DNA of 46,976 nt from Obelidium mucronatum (GCA_025765595.1 JAIVFH010000220.1:1-46976); one strand, 5' to 3'; numbered from the stretch's first letter, positions 21,918 to 32,124 are shown. Notes: generated from the sequence alone by a model not told the origin. A program made the numbers and translations.

Positions 21918-22080
21918 ATGAGTTGCTCAGAATCCCCGACGCCTTGCGATGAGTTGAATAAATAATATTTATTACTGAAGACACAATTCAACAATATAGC
22001 GAAGTAAGGCACCGAAGCAGAAGCAAAAGATGTGCATTATTTGAACACACATCAAGAGCCAACGTTCATTGAAATGCCCT
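21915..22080 (-). repeat. Ngaro-like element, repeat B1 (166 bp)
   Basis: It is identical to 21493-21658 and lies immediately downstream of the recombinase gene. It shares the bases at 21915-21917 with A2, marking the recombination junction. Confidence 0.85.
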
Positions 22081-22206
22081 ACCTGCCTATGTGTGGTTGT
22101 GAAGGTGGATGAGAAATGGTAAAAGAGAAGGAAGGAAGAAGAATTAACTGCATGAGGGAAGGAGCAACTAGTATGGAAGAGAAATGCGGAAGAAGCAAGG
22201 GGGTAA

Positions 22207-23268
22207 CTACTGCTGAAGAGAATGTCGGAGAGCAGTCCACTGTTGGACATATGCCAACCATGCATCAGACTTCCAGCGGCCAAGCAGTTTAATGAATGCA
22301 GGGGATTTGTTTGACAAAGCCGCATAAGTGGCACCACCAGCACGCAAGGATTTACTTCCATAACGACATGAAGTCAAAGACGCAAGGTGGGCAAGAAACC
22401 ATCGCCGCGAGGGATACTCAAGAGCTTGAGTCAAGAATAACTCCGGCAACACTGTTGAAAGCTCACGGCGCAGGCGGATATATTCCAAGACATGACGGAG
22501 GTGGTGACTACCATTCCAAATGGAATCATCAAAGATCCGACACTGGGTACCACGGGAATGAGGATCACCCTTGTGGTAAGGGAGAGTGTACTCAATGTAA
22601 CTTGGACGAGTGAGGGGAGGAACAACAACGTAATGAATACTAGCAAGGGAAATGCGACGAGCTGCAGTGGCAGAAGCATGGTTACGGTTTACAGGAGCTG
22701 TAAGTTCAGCTAAATGATGTAAAGCCGTGAAACCAAAGACAAGCATGGCTCGAAATAAACATCGATCATGCAACGAAGGAATCTTCGAGGCTTCGACTAG
22801 AACGGTACAGAATTCAGACCAAGTGAACAAATCTTGGAGAGGAAACGACTGCACGTGTTGAAGATGCCAGGACTTTTCGATACCAACTAAAACACGCTTG
22901 AGAGCAGGATGTGCGCGGATTCGATCCCAGTCATGATATCCATATTGGGCGTAAACAGCGCCAACTCCAGCAAGATACTGTTGGACCGTTGAATATTTGT
23001 ATCCAGAGTTCGCAAGCCAAGAGGCAAACAACGCAACCCGTTCAGCCGTACGTGGCATATGAGGACGTGTGGCAACATCAGAATGGGACTGAAATATCCG
23101 CCATAGACTCCATGCCTGCTCATGCGATCGACGTGTAGAGTATTCAACAGCATGGCGAAGGTAAACGTGGGTGGACTGTTGAAGAAGAGGCAGATTGACA
23201 GGCTGAAGGCGCTTGCGTGGGGCACAAAGTGGCTGTTCAATGCGGGAGGCAAACCAAGAGGGAGACAT
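22207..23268 (-). CDS. Tyrosine recombinase of the Ngaro-like element
   Basis: The likely start is the ATG at 23268 (MSPSWFASRIEQPL). The frame is open further upstream but that part is AT-rich and not protein-like. A SAM-like N-terminal core-binding region (WSLWRIFQSHSDVATRPHMP, then VQQYLAGVGAVYAQ) precedes the catalytic domain. Catalytic landmarks are SLRAGGATYAALSNKSPAFI with the second Arg, LLGRWKSDAWLAY with Trp in the His/Trp position and the Tyr nucleophile. At the first box, FTALHHLAEL has His where Arg is expected, and KSLRAGG has Lys in place of the usual His. The enzyme would integrate the circular cDNA. The two substitutions raise doubt about activity. Confidence 0.8.
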   Translation of the reverse strand: MSPSWFASRIEQPLCAPRKRLQPVNLPLLQQSTHVYLRHAVEYSTRRSHEQAWSLWRIFQSHSDVATRPHMPRTAERVALFASWLANSGYKYSTVQQYLAGVGAVYAQYGYHDWDRIRAHPALKRVLVGIEKSWHLQHVQSFPLQDLFTWSEFCTVLVEASKIPSLHDRCLFRAMLVFGFTALHHLAELTAPVNRNHASATAARRISLASIHYVVVPPLTRPSYIEYTLPYHKGDPHSRGTQCRIFDDSIWNGSHHLRHVLEYIRLRRELSTVLPELFLTQALEYPSRRWFLAHLASLTSCRYGSKSLRAGGATYAALSNKSPAFIKLLGRWKSDAWLAYVQQWTALRHSLQQ

Positions 23269-23440
23269 GATACTGAAAATTGAAATGAAATTGAAATGAA
23301 GTTGAAAAATTGAAATGAAATTGAATTTGATAAAATGAAAAATTGAACAAGATGTATATTGTGAACTGAAACATTGACGTTTGTAATGACAAACAGCAAG
23401 AGAAGCAATCCAAGAGCAATACAGGTAGCACAAGATGAAT
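23269..23440. other. RT-recombinase spacer with AAATTGAAATG repeats
   Basis: About 70 bp (23275-23345) consist of imperfect AAATTGAAATG units. The recombinase frame runs through but would encode an implausible Phe/Ile/Asn-rich peptide. The spacer probably separates the RT and recombinase ORFs and could hold an internal promoter or splice site. Confidence 0.5.
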
Positions 23441-25515
23441 TCAAGGAGAATGAGAAAGCAGTGAACGAAACACAAGTGGGTGTGCAGGCAAAAGCGGCAA
23501 TTCATGCATAAGTAGAAGGTGAATGGAGGTGGAAGGAGACAACTTCCTTAACGCATCAAGTTCACCCCGTGAGCCCAAATCAGCCATGACATTGTCATGA
23601 GTAGAAAGCCATTGAGGTCGGGTGGAGAAATGGGATTGAATTTCAAGATCGTTCAATGCCTGAAGAATGCTCCAATTCAAAGGAACAGACGAATGCAAGG
23701 AGTCCAGATTTGCGAAGACTCCCGTATTATCAGTGTATTGAATGAGTCGAAGGTGGGACTCAGTTTGCGCCAAGAAGGTAACGGCAACAAGTTGGGCATA
23801 TAATTCCACTGACTGAATTATAACAGGTTGCTGATCAGGGTAATAAAACTGTTCCGGATGTAAATAGTAGTAGAGGATGTCTCGTTGAGGAATCCAGAAC
23901 GCAAAACCAAATAGTGTCGCATCCGCAAAAATATGAAGCTGAGCTTGTTCAACTGTCCAAGTCTCGAGTTCAAGATACCGAATCGGGGGAGCGGTCAAAA
24001 TGTGGTTTCGAATCCAACACAGAGAATCGTATGTGGACGAATTGATGGCAAAAGTAGCAGTTTTAACTTTCAACCGCATTTGAGAATAGATAGGACAGAA
24101 ATGGGGCTTGAGACGCAGGAAAATGTTTGCAGCCCAATTCAAATACCCAGTGAGTTTGCTCCAAGTATTTAATCGAAAACAGACAGCAGGACGAACAAGC
24201 CAAGAATCGAGGAACTCATTCAACTCAAGAAGTTGTTTGGGGGTCAGCGACAATATCATGGCAGTTGCATCGACTTGATACCCGACAATAGGAATATTTG
24301 GTCCCCAGACATCTTTCTCCGTAGAGATGGGAATTCCAAGCGACGTAATGAAGTGTTGAGCAACAATCATATCTTCCGGTTTTGTTTCCAAGGATACCAA
24401 CTTCCGCTGGTAGGTCACTCCCCAAAAATCATCCATCATTACCAGGGAATGAATTCCCAAGATCTTGACCAAATACCAATTGATTAAGTGGGACAATGCA
24501 CACCACCAGTAAGGACCACTGCGGCTACCAAACGAAACACATTTGTCCACAAAGAGAGTACATTCCAAAGAAATAACCTGAAGTGATTGCAGCAAAATAT
24601 GCTGGGGAAGCAGACGAAATGCACCCCGAACATCAGTTTTCCAAAGAATAACATGAGAGTCCGCAGGACAGAAACGATGCGCATGTCGCAAAAGGGGAAT
24701 GGTATTCTGAATAGTATCATAGTGAACAGTCGCATGCACATCTGGAATATGGTCGTTGAAACTAGCGCTTGTTGGAAAAGAGAAGTCATGGATCAATCGC
24801 GGTTTCTTCCCAAGAGGACGATCGACGAATAGCGATACCGACGAACAGTAGTCAGGTAAAACGCCTGAAGGAATCGGAGTAACACGAGACAAGGGTAAGT
24901 CTTCCGCAATTTTTGCATGGATAAACTGAAGATCTTCTGCAGAATGCGGCAATTTTTGACGAACCCGTGGAGTCCGAGGGCGATCCAAATCACCATCTCC
25001 CGCAAACATGCCATTCATCAAAGCTATGCCCAACGAATGGACAAATCGCTGGTTTGGATGAATTCTGAATATTCGAAGCAAGTAATCCACACGAATTGGT
25101 GTCGACAACGAAAACGACTTGCACTGAGAGAGAGAAGCCATGATTTTCTTATAGCGTAAATCATGAATAGGAGGGAGTGGGAGCGGTACAGCAACTTCTG
25201 TACTCAAAACTGAAGGATAAATAACATGTAACTGAGGAGTCTGAAGAAGGTTGCGACTCCATTTAGGAGAAAGGACCACTCCAGGATTTCGTAAAATGAA
25301 AGGATGGTTTGGATACGTAACAGAAGGAACAAAGCGAGACGGTGGTGTCAAAATACGTGGGACAGGACAAACAAGCGGCGAAGGAGAAGATTGAAGAGGC
25401 GGACGAACTGGATGAAAAAGATATTTTAGAGCGTCTTTTTCAGGCGCTTGAAGGAAAGGGCTCCGCAGAGTGAGTACTGGAGGCTGAATGAGTGAGACAC
25501 TGTTTTGACTTGATG
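23441..25515 (-). CDS. Reverse transcriptase-RNase H of the Ngaro-like element
   Basis: The open frame has no ATG near its beginning and extends upstream to overlap the end of gag by about 75 nt, so translation is probably by frameshift or reinitiation from gag. RT motifs are GKKPRLIHDFSFP, KTDVRGAFRLLPQH, SFGSRSGPYWWC and the catalytic LVMMDDFWG, followed by GYQVDATAMILSLTPKQ. Then comes the thumb-like WSKLTGYLNWAANIF. The RNase H part shows HIFADATLFGFAFW, SVELYAQLVA and QYTDNTGV, giving the D-E-D active site typical of DIRS/Ngaro RNase H. It copies the element RNA into circular DNA. The stop is at 23441. Confidence 0.85.
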
Positions 25516-27123
25516 TAACAAAAGTGGCAACAGTGATTTCGGGAACAGTGTAAATCAGAACATGCAGGAGTGCGATAATTGTAGTTATAGCAAATAGACG
25601 CAGTACGACCGTTCATCAAAACAGGCGGCATAGCTGTAAATGCTGCTTCACGTTCTTTGTGGGATGAAAATGAACGATCACGATTTCCGAACGTAAGCGG
25701 CTCAGCAGGAACCTTCGGCTCAGCAGGAAATCTACGCTTTTGAGGATATTGCACTGAATCTTCAGCAAGCCTTTTTCGATTGATAGAACGATCTGGAGCG
25801 AAAGATGGAATAACTGAAGTCTGGTAACGTGACAAGTTCAAAACTGGAGCATCATTCTCCTGCATCCAATTGGGGATGAACATGTGAGAAAAATGCTCCT
25901 TTTCGCGATGGTATGGGGCAAGCGGTAAGTTATTTGCAGTAGCAAAATTTCTCCAGCTTAAGTCCCACATACAGAATTCAGCAAATGGTTGGTCTGGATT
26001 TGCTTCAATCAGAGTAATCCCTTGATGAATATACTCCTTATTGTCTTCCGTAGTAATGGACCCATATTCATCAAAGAAAATCGCATCCTCGATATCAGTG
26101 ATACGTGTCATGGCTGTAGTCCAGGCTTGTCCAGAAGACAAAACGACAGGTTTTCCATCACGTACAGCATACTTCCGTAAAGCCGCATCAGCACTTATTG
26201 GAAAATCCTTGACACGAGCATATAAACCATCCGCATTATCGAAATAGCGAGTTTCGACAAAAAACTCGCAAGGAGGTACAGACTTCTTGAGAATCAGATC
26301 CAGTTGCAACGGAAATTCCAGAGCACGCGTGAGCGGACGCAGCTGCATCAGGACTGAAGCCCCATACGCAGTGGCTCGATGAAGATGCGGAAGAAGAGCA
26401 GGATATAACTTAGACCAGTCACGATACTCTTGAAGACGCGCAAAAACTGCACTGCGACGAAATGAATAAGAAGGGATACGAGAGGATGATGGGGATGAAG
26501 ACGACCAATTGTGGGGATTAATGTAAGGCACAAATCCGCGCAAAATATCTAAATCCGATTCTCGCTTTTTAACGACCAGAGTAGTTCCATCCAGCTCAAC
26601 TTCTGCTTCCGCTCGGATATTAGGAGCAGGCAGACCTCCAAGAATACTGCCTGAAGGAAGCCGGACAGCTGGTCGCAATGCCGGAGAAGGAACGCCACCA
26701 AGGACTTGACCCGATGGGAGACGATGCACTGCCGTAGGAGCGCGGGGAACTGTGGTATCTTGTTGTGATGATGTGTGGGTGGAGTGGCGCGGGGGAAAAT
26801 TTTGCGCAAGGTTCTGCAGGGTTTGTTGTGATGCAACTCTAGTAGGAGTCACGGGATCAGCCATGATACGCTGCCAATCCTCCTCAGACGTCACGTCATC
26901 TTCCAGATCAAGATCATTGTCAACTTGACGCACAGGCAAACGTGCAGTCGGCAAGACCAGAGATCGCGGAAACGGTCTCCCCAGTACGACGCGGTGGTGC
27001 ATCCGCCGGGGCGGTGGGTTGACTGAGAGTTGCCGTTTGGGCAAGCATACCCAACGACTGATGTTGGGAGGCAGCTTGTTGCTGCGGTTGCTGATTTTCT
27101 GGGATGCCTCGGGGATCACTCAT
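25440..27123 (-). CDS. Gag-like protein of the Ngaro-like element (one frame break)
   Basis: The only sensible start is ATG 27121-27123 (MSDPRGIPENQQPQQQAASQ), inside repeat A1. That frame ends at 26920, while the body of the protein lies one base over, from about 27000 to 25440, beginning around VDNDLDLEDDVTSEEDWQR. A single extra base in 26930-27000 would explain this. The body contains proline-rich linkers, a helical core and a C-terminal Cys/His cluster (CYNYNYRTPACSDLHCSRNH, then CCHFC) that looks like a nucleic-acid-binding zinc motif. It presumably packages element RNA. Identification as gag is by position, composition and the Cys/His cluster. Confidence 0.65.
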
Positions 27124-27207
27124 TTTCCGAATGAAAGAATAAACATCGTCATATTTCTTCTCTTCATTTCCTTGTCAATTCAGGATCCTCCCTCCTTTAC
27201 ATACCAA
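27086..27207 (-). repeat. Ngaro-like element, repeat A1 (122 bp)
   Basis: It is identical to 21796-21917. It forms the 5' terminus of the element, presumably contains its promoter, and reaches past the gag ATG so that the first 12 codons of gag are inside the repeat. Confidence 0.85.
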
Positions 27208-27614
27208 TTTTGGGTGGAGTTATGAATAATGTGATCTACTACTTTCTGAACAACTTTTTTTTTAGTGCCATGCAAGGATCTTGGAAATCTGCCCACTTTA
27301 TCCTTGAGCGATTTTCTTTACAAATGAGTCTCTTAATTTCAGGGGGATAGTGGATCACAGATGCCCCCTTAAGAAAGGCGCTAAAATGGCAAGTCCTTAC
27401 TCTTCCGTCAATGGACGTCCCCTACGGGTGTGCAGCCCGAGGATTCCCCCATATTGAATGTCTCCCAAGAACAAAGGTTTTAGTCAGCTGATCAGCGCGC
27501 GTGGCAAGTTGACTTTTTCCAAAGTGCTTCTTTGACAAGGAGCTTTATAAGGGGTTTTCACAGAAAATTTAAATATTTTGCATTATTTACTAATAACAAA
27601 GATATTACACAAAT
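27208..27614. other. Intergenic between retrotransposon and DTWD1 gene
   Basis: On the minus strand a fairly protein-like open stretch occurs (about 27230-27410, containing KRLICKENRSRIKWADFQDP) but no start, intron set or family can be assigned. It may be a remnant of a gene. Nothing else is visible. Confidence 0.35.
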
Positions 27615-28513
27615 CTAACGCTTAATGTATTTCTCCGAATTCGCCTTCTTTTTTGTAAACTCTTTTTCCGGGTGATCTCTGTAATTCTGCTGTACCGCTT
27701 CATATTGTATCTGTTTTTGATTCAAAAAGATAAAAAAGAAAAGGGATGAGATGAATGATACAAAACCAGAATATATATACGATGGATAATTAACCCGCCT
27801 CGGCAATAAACTAAAAAACAAATGACACAAACCTTGAAATAATACAAAAGTGCATCAAACCGTCCATCATATGCACCCACATCCTTTTCCTCATAAACCG
27901 CAAAGTAGTCGCGATAAAAGTAATAAACGGCTTCAATCGTAGCCAAACAATGTTCCCCGAGACTCTGATATCTCCAAAACATTGTTTTAACAGGTTCCAA
28001 TGCTGTTGATGGTGATGCAGTTGATGATGATGATACAGTTGATGATATAAAAGACGATTCGATATAGTTTGATGATGATGATAATTCAACCACAGAAGAA
28101 TTCAAAGAAGGAGCCATGGGAAACTCGATAGTAACAGGCTGGAAGCCTACATCTTTTAAGCAATTGTACATTGATTTCGCTTGAGTCCATGTCCCGTCGA
28201 GGACAATTAGTTTGTCAAAGGAGGAGCGAGGGAGTTGAGATAATGGTTTGGCGTCCTTTAAAGTTGATGTTAGTGTGTGTGATGAAAAGGAACAAGAAGA
28301 AGAGTATACCGCCTTCGGCGGTGGGGAAGGAGTAAGGTATGTATTGGAATGAAAAAAAAAAGAATTCACCGCCTACGGCGGTTTGTGATGAAAAGGAACA
28401 AGAAGAAGAATATAACGCCGAAGGCGGTGGGGAAGGAGTAAGATACGTATTGGAATGAAAAAAAAAGAATTCACCGCCTTCGGCGGTGTATTGTTCCGCC
28501 TTCGGCGGAAAAG

Positions 28514-28554
<41 letters not shown>

Positions 28555-28856
28555 CCAACCTTTGAAGGAAACAACAACAAAACCCTCTTTGGATCGGGAT
28601 ACCTCGACGTCAAAACGCCATCCTTATTCTCCCTCAACCCAGAACAATCCTCGACAAACAGCGTAGTAGAAAGCGGCGCAACGACTTTTGCATGAACCGA
28701 TGTTGATTTTGAGACTTTTTCGCCTGGATGCCTGTACATGTGCAAGTCGAGGGGCAGCGTAATAAAGTCCGGGTGTTGTGCGTCCTTGAGGGGGGAGCAG
28801 CAGAGTGGACAGAAGAGGAACCAGCTGGCGTTGCAGCATCTAGTTCTCTTTGACAT
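27615..28856 (-). CDS. DTWD1-like tRNA-uridine aminocarboxypropyltransferase
   Basis: Three exons, 28856-28560, 28255-27833 and 27710-27615, give 271 aa. The N terminus carries CNASWFLFCPLCCSPL (a CxxC zinc site), then LPLDLHMYRHPGEKVSKST and HAKVVAP, and YPDPKRVLLLFPSK. The middle exon has VLDGTWTQAKSMYN, the DTW family signature, and MFWRYQSLGEHCLATIEAVY followed by YFYRDY, closely following DTWD1. The Asp of DTW is kept as D-G-T-W. The family transfers the 3-amino-3-carboxypropyl group of SAM to uridine in tRNA (acp3U). A low-complexity Ser-rich insertion sits before the FWR motif. Intron 1 is 304 bp, several times longer than other introns here, and filled with hairpin repeats. The start is 50 bp from the start of the divergent ATP synthase g gene. 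Confidence 0.85.
28279..28508. repeat. Five GC hairpins in duplicated 106-bp units within the DTWD1 intron
   Basis: The palindrome ACCGCCTTCGGCGGT occurs at 28308-28322, with variants at 28368-28382 (loop TAC), 28415-28428 (loop in inverse orientation, GAA), 28473-28487 and 28495-28509 (outer pair T-A instead of A-T). They sit in a tandem duplication of about 106 bp (units beginning GTGATGAAAAGGAACAAGAA at 28279 and 28385). The stem is conserved while loop and closing pair vary in a compensating way, so a structure rather than a sequence seems to be kept. Confidence 0.75.
28514..28552 (+). repeat. A39 homopolymer next to the 5' splice site
   Basis: On the transcribed strand this is a T39 run starting 7 bases after the donor of DTWD1 intron 1. 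U-rich stretches just downstream of a donor can help U1 recruitment. The length is uncertain for technical reasons. Confidence 0.65.
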
Positions 28857-28906
28857 TTTTTCGCTTTTCTTGATTTAAAAAGAATTAAAAACAACACATA
28901 AAAGAA
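28857..28906. promoter_or_regulatory. 50-bp bidirectional promoter
   Basis: Only 50 bp separate the start codons of the DTWD1-like gene (minus) and ATP synthase g (plus). The DNA is AT-rich with A runs, and no clear TATA box is seen. Both 5' UTRs must be very short or overlap. Confidence 0.5.
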
Positions 28907-29251
28907 ATGGCCGCCGCCGTCCAGAAACTCACCGCCTCGCTCGCGTCCCTCGCGCAGGCCGGCGTCCACTACTCCAAAGTCGCGCTCGAGTTCGGGTCGC
29001 TCGTCGCCAAGGGCGCCAACGTCAGCGTGCCCAGCGGGGCGCAGATCGCCGAGGCGCAGACGGGCTTCGGGAAGCTGTTTGCGCTCGGCCAGAACGCCGC
29101 GTGGAAGAAGGCGACAGTCAGAGAAGCGGGCCAGCTGCTCGGCGCAGGCGTCACCGTCTACGGCTTCTTCCTGGCCGGCGAGATGCTCGGCAGAGGCTCC
29201 CTCGTCGGGTACAAGGTGCCGGGCGCTGCGAGCAAGGGCGGCCACCACTAG
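28907..29251 (+). CDS. ATP20: ATP synthase subunit g, mitochondrial
   Basis: A single exon encodes 114 aa. The C-terminal block QLLGAGVTVYGFFLAGEMLG, then RGSLVGYKV, is the hallmark of subunit g: a membrane helix with the GxxxG dimer motif, GFFxxGE and the LVGYxV end. The N-terminal AGVHYSKVALEFGSLVAKGA also matches the family. Subunit g belongs to the Fo peripheral stalk/dimerisation module and shapes cristae by ATP synthase dimer formation. Base composition is strikingly different from all neighbours: third positions are almost all G or C. Length is normal for the family. A polyadenylation-like AATAAA lies at 29302. Confidence 0.9.
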   Translation: MAAAVQKLTASLASLAQAGVHYSKVALEFGSLVAKGANVSVPSGAQIAEAQTGFGKLFALGQNAAWKKATVREAGQLLGAGVTVYGFFLAGEMLGRGSLVGYKVPGAASKGGHH

Positions 29252-29522
29252 TTCTGTTGTGTGAGCAGTCTGCAGTCTACAGTCTACATACATGTCTTGA
29301 AAAATAAAATATCTCTTGGATCATCCACCAACAACAACAACGATTGTGCTCCCTTGCCATTCGGTTATATCTCTCTATTCCTTCTTTTTTTCTTGTTTTT
29401 TTGTTTTTATTTTTGGTTTTATTTTTATTACTTTCGTAACATTCTCAGACATAGAAACCACACTTGCACCCCAACACGTAACCTCAATCCAACTCAAAAA
29501 TATAACCCTCTCTCTCTCTCTT

Positions 29523-32124
29523 TTAACAAGTTCCATGAGCTGCCCAAGTAAGATTCGATCCTGTCCAATACGCGCACTGGTATTGGATCTTGGCAATACA
29601 TTGATACGTTCCAAATTGTGCTGCTGTGCATGGTGTACCCGCGATATTACCAGATGCTGTTGTAGTAGTACTTGCCTTTGTAGTAGTAGAAGTTCTGATT
29701 GGAATCGTGGTTGTTGTGGTTGTCGTTGTTGTTTTGGAGCTGGATTTCATTGGTGTGGTTGTTGTTGTAGTGGTTGTTGTTTTGGTTGTTGAAGTGGGCT
29801 TTATAGTTGTGCTTGTAGTAGTCTTTTTGGTCGTTGTGGTAGTAGTAGTACTAGTCGTTTTCTTGGTAGTTGTTGTCTTGCAAGTACCAAACACTTGACA
29901 TGGAACATTGGCTGGGTTCAACGCGTTTCCAGTATTACTACCATCATTCACAAACGTCATGACAAGTCCCGCAGCCATATGCCATTCCAAGTCTGTCAAG
30001 GGTATGAGTGTGTGTGATTCTTGACATGCACCAAAAAAAACCAAACACTTACGACAATGAAACAGCCAGACTCCAGGGTTATCAAACTTGATGGCAACAT
30101 CAACAAATCCATGCGTGCATCCCGCGTCTGGATTCGTACTAGATCCACCCGTGCATGGTGGAACTTGGATCGTGTCTCTCTTGGCAAGAGTTTGGACGGC
30201 TTGTCTTTTGTGTCCCCATAGTTTTTCCTCACGTCTATGTAAAATGTGACCTGATCGGATCACGTAAAACACGTGTCCATGTAAGTGGAATGGGTGTTCC
30301 ATGGAGTCTAGCAATAAAAAAAAATAGAGTTAAAAACGGATATAAAAAGATATACTATATTTCCATTCATTTCAATTTTTTTTCGTTACCTCTGTTTTGG
30401 ATTCTGAAATAAATCCACTCGTTATTATAAACCGGAACCGGATTCACCGACGCCGGGAACGTTCCTGGAACAAACGCTTTTCCCGGGTTATCCAACAAAG
30501 TCTTTAACGTAGGTGTTGTCGCGGGCATAACGTATTGCACGTCATTGAAGCTTGTGATATCGCTTCCGATGGTTACAGAGGCGTCGGCGCTGTTGAATCC
30601 TGGTGGACCGTAGTAGAATTGAAAGTAGACAGACTAATAAAAAAAAAAAAAAAAAAAAAGGGAACAAATGGTATAAGTGTACAAAATTATATAATAATAA
30701 TTAATAAGAACCTGATTAAACGAAACAGGAAGAGTCGCTTCCGTCAACCCATTCAACTCTCCCAAATTATAAACATCCAACGCATTCACAGTAGCATCCG
30801 GCTCCGTCGTTGGATCTGCACCCGCCGGCGCACCATTATACGAAAGAATCGCGCGCACATCCATGTTCAAGCCGTTCGCGTTGGTTGGGGTTTGACTGAT
30901 TGGGAACCATGCGTCTTCGATTTGGGCGCGGATCCAGTAGTTTTGGATGGCCTTGTTTGCAGTGATGATGACGGAGTCTAAAATGTTTGTTTTTTTTGAA
31001 TGGGTGTGAGCACGCGCTTTTTTTTTCATATAGAAACATTATTACATCGTTGGGCAGAGTGGATGGAAATCTGGTTCACTACAGTCGGGTTCGTGTAGAC
31101 ACCATCCGCTTCAATCACAGTCATATCGTGTCCATCAATCGAGAAGTAAAAGTGTGCTTGCGCAGCCGTATTGATTAACCGTAATCGGTCTTTTGTTTTT
31201 TACATTTTTGTTGTTGTTGTTTTTTTGGTTTTGGTAAAAAAAAAAAAAAAATATGAAACAACAACACTCACATCTCTTTCCAGGAACCAACGTAACCCTC
31301 TTCAACGGATTCCCATTCTTACAATCCGGATTCGCCGCCTGCGTAACCGAACAATTATACCTACCCACCCCACCAATCAACCCAGCCTCCGGAACCGGTT
31401 CCAACGCGTTCGTGTTGTTGGGGTGCCACAGAACCTGTTTGAGCAGGTACTCGCTGCCGTAGTGGAAATAGTCTGTGAGCGTGAGGGTGAGGTCTTGGTC
31501 GTATTGGGAGAGGTATGGGTCTTTCGGGTCGTTGATTATGAAGGGGCCGCGGAGGCCGTTGACGTATTGGGAGTGGAGGTGGGCGTGCCACCAGTAGGTG
31601 CCGACTTGGGTGCCGACGTTGAATGTGTATACGAATGTTGCTGTTGGTTGTTGTTTTTTGTCGTTTAACACAAAAGAATATATATAGGTATATATATGCC
31701 AAGCTAAGCAGGATAGATTTAATCACCTCCAGGGGCGATCGGGACTTGAGTCACTTGCGCAGCTCCATCCATCCATGGAGTTCCCTTTTGGAACATTCCG
31801 TGCCAGTGGATCGCGGTGGAGACGTTCAAGTTGTTGATGACTGTCACGCTTACAGTGTCTCCCTATCAAAAAAAAAACACAAACTCTTGGTTGGAACTCC
31901 TAGACAGTACATAGGCAAGGGAGATATGAGAGAGAGAGAGAGAGAGAGACGCTTACAGCATTCACTACAATCGGATAGTCAATTTGTCCATTCGCAACCA
32001 TCATATCCATGGGGAACCCATCGGGACTCAATCGGGTGTATGCGACATTCAATGTGAATGTCTTGACGGCTGCTGAGACGGCGCCAATGATCCCGGCGAG
32101 AAGCGCAAGGATGACGAGGTGCAT
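29523..32124 (-). CDS. Secreted multicopper oxidase (laccase/ferroxidase-like) with Thr-rich linker and Cys module
   Basis: Eight exons (32124-31957, 31862-31727, 31640-31272, 31189-31046, 30977-30712, 30633-30390, 30307-30053, 29992-29523) join in frame to 683 aa. A signal peptide ([17 protein letters not shown]) is followed by three cupredoxin domains. All copper motifs are intact: HWHG at residues 75-78, WWHAHLHS at 118-125, HPFHLHGH at 447-454 and [12 protein letters not shown] at 526-537, the last completed across the 29993-30052 intron. The type-1 axial position is Leu, as in higher-potential laccases. The C terminus is a Thr/Lys linker (about 565-640) and a 40-residue module with four Cys ([14 protein letters not shown], then YQCAYWTGS and HGTC). 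It probably oxidises phenols or metal ions outside the cell. Which substrate is not visible. Confidence 0.88.

Larger units (their letters stand above)
21493..27207 (-). mobile_element. Ngaro-like tyrosine-recombinase retrotransposon
   Basis: The element is 5.7 kb, oriented on the minus strand. Its repeats form the split direct-repeat pattern of Ngaro elements: A1 at 27207-27086, then gag, RT-RNase H and tyrosine recombinase, then B1 at 22080-21915, A2 at 21917-21796 and B2 at 21658-21493. A1 and A2, and likewise B1 and B2, are essentially identical, so the insertion is young. The B1-A2 junction overlaps by TTG, and TTG is also found at the outer ends of A1 and B2, as expected if a circular intermediate was integrated by recombination at a 3-bp core. 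There are no LTRs and no integrase. A 137-bp spacer separates A2 from B2, which is unusual. Confidence 0.85.

Noticed and set aside
23269..23505. N-terminal extension of the recombinase from 23505
   Set aside because: Encoded peptide is a Phe/Asn/Ile repeat from AT-rich AAATTGAAATG units. The ATG at 23268 gives a normal recombinase start.
29626..29898. Val-rich open frames opposite the Thr linkers of the oxidase (and 32773-33024 opposite the carboxypeptidase linker)
   Set aside because: They are the complement of ACN repeats encoding poly-Thr and have no independent features.
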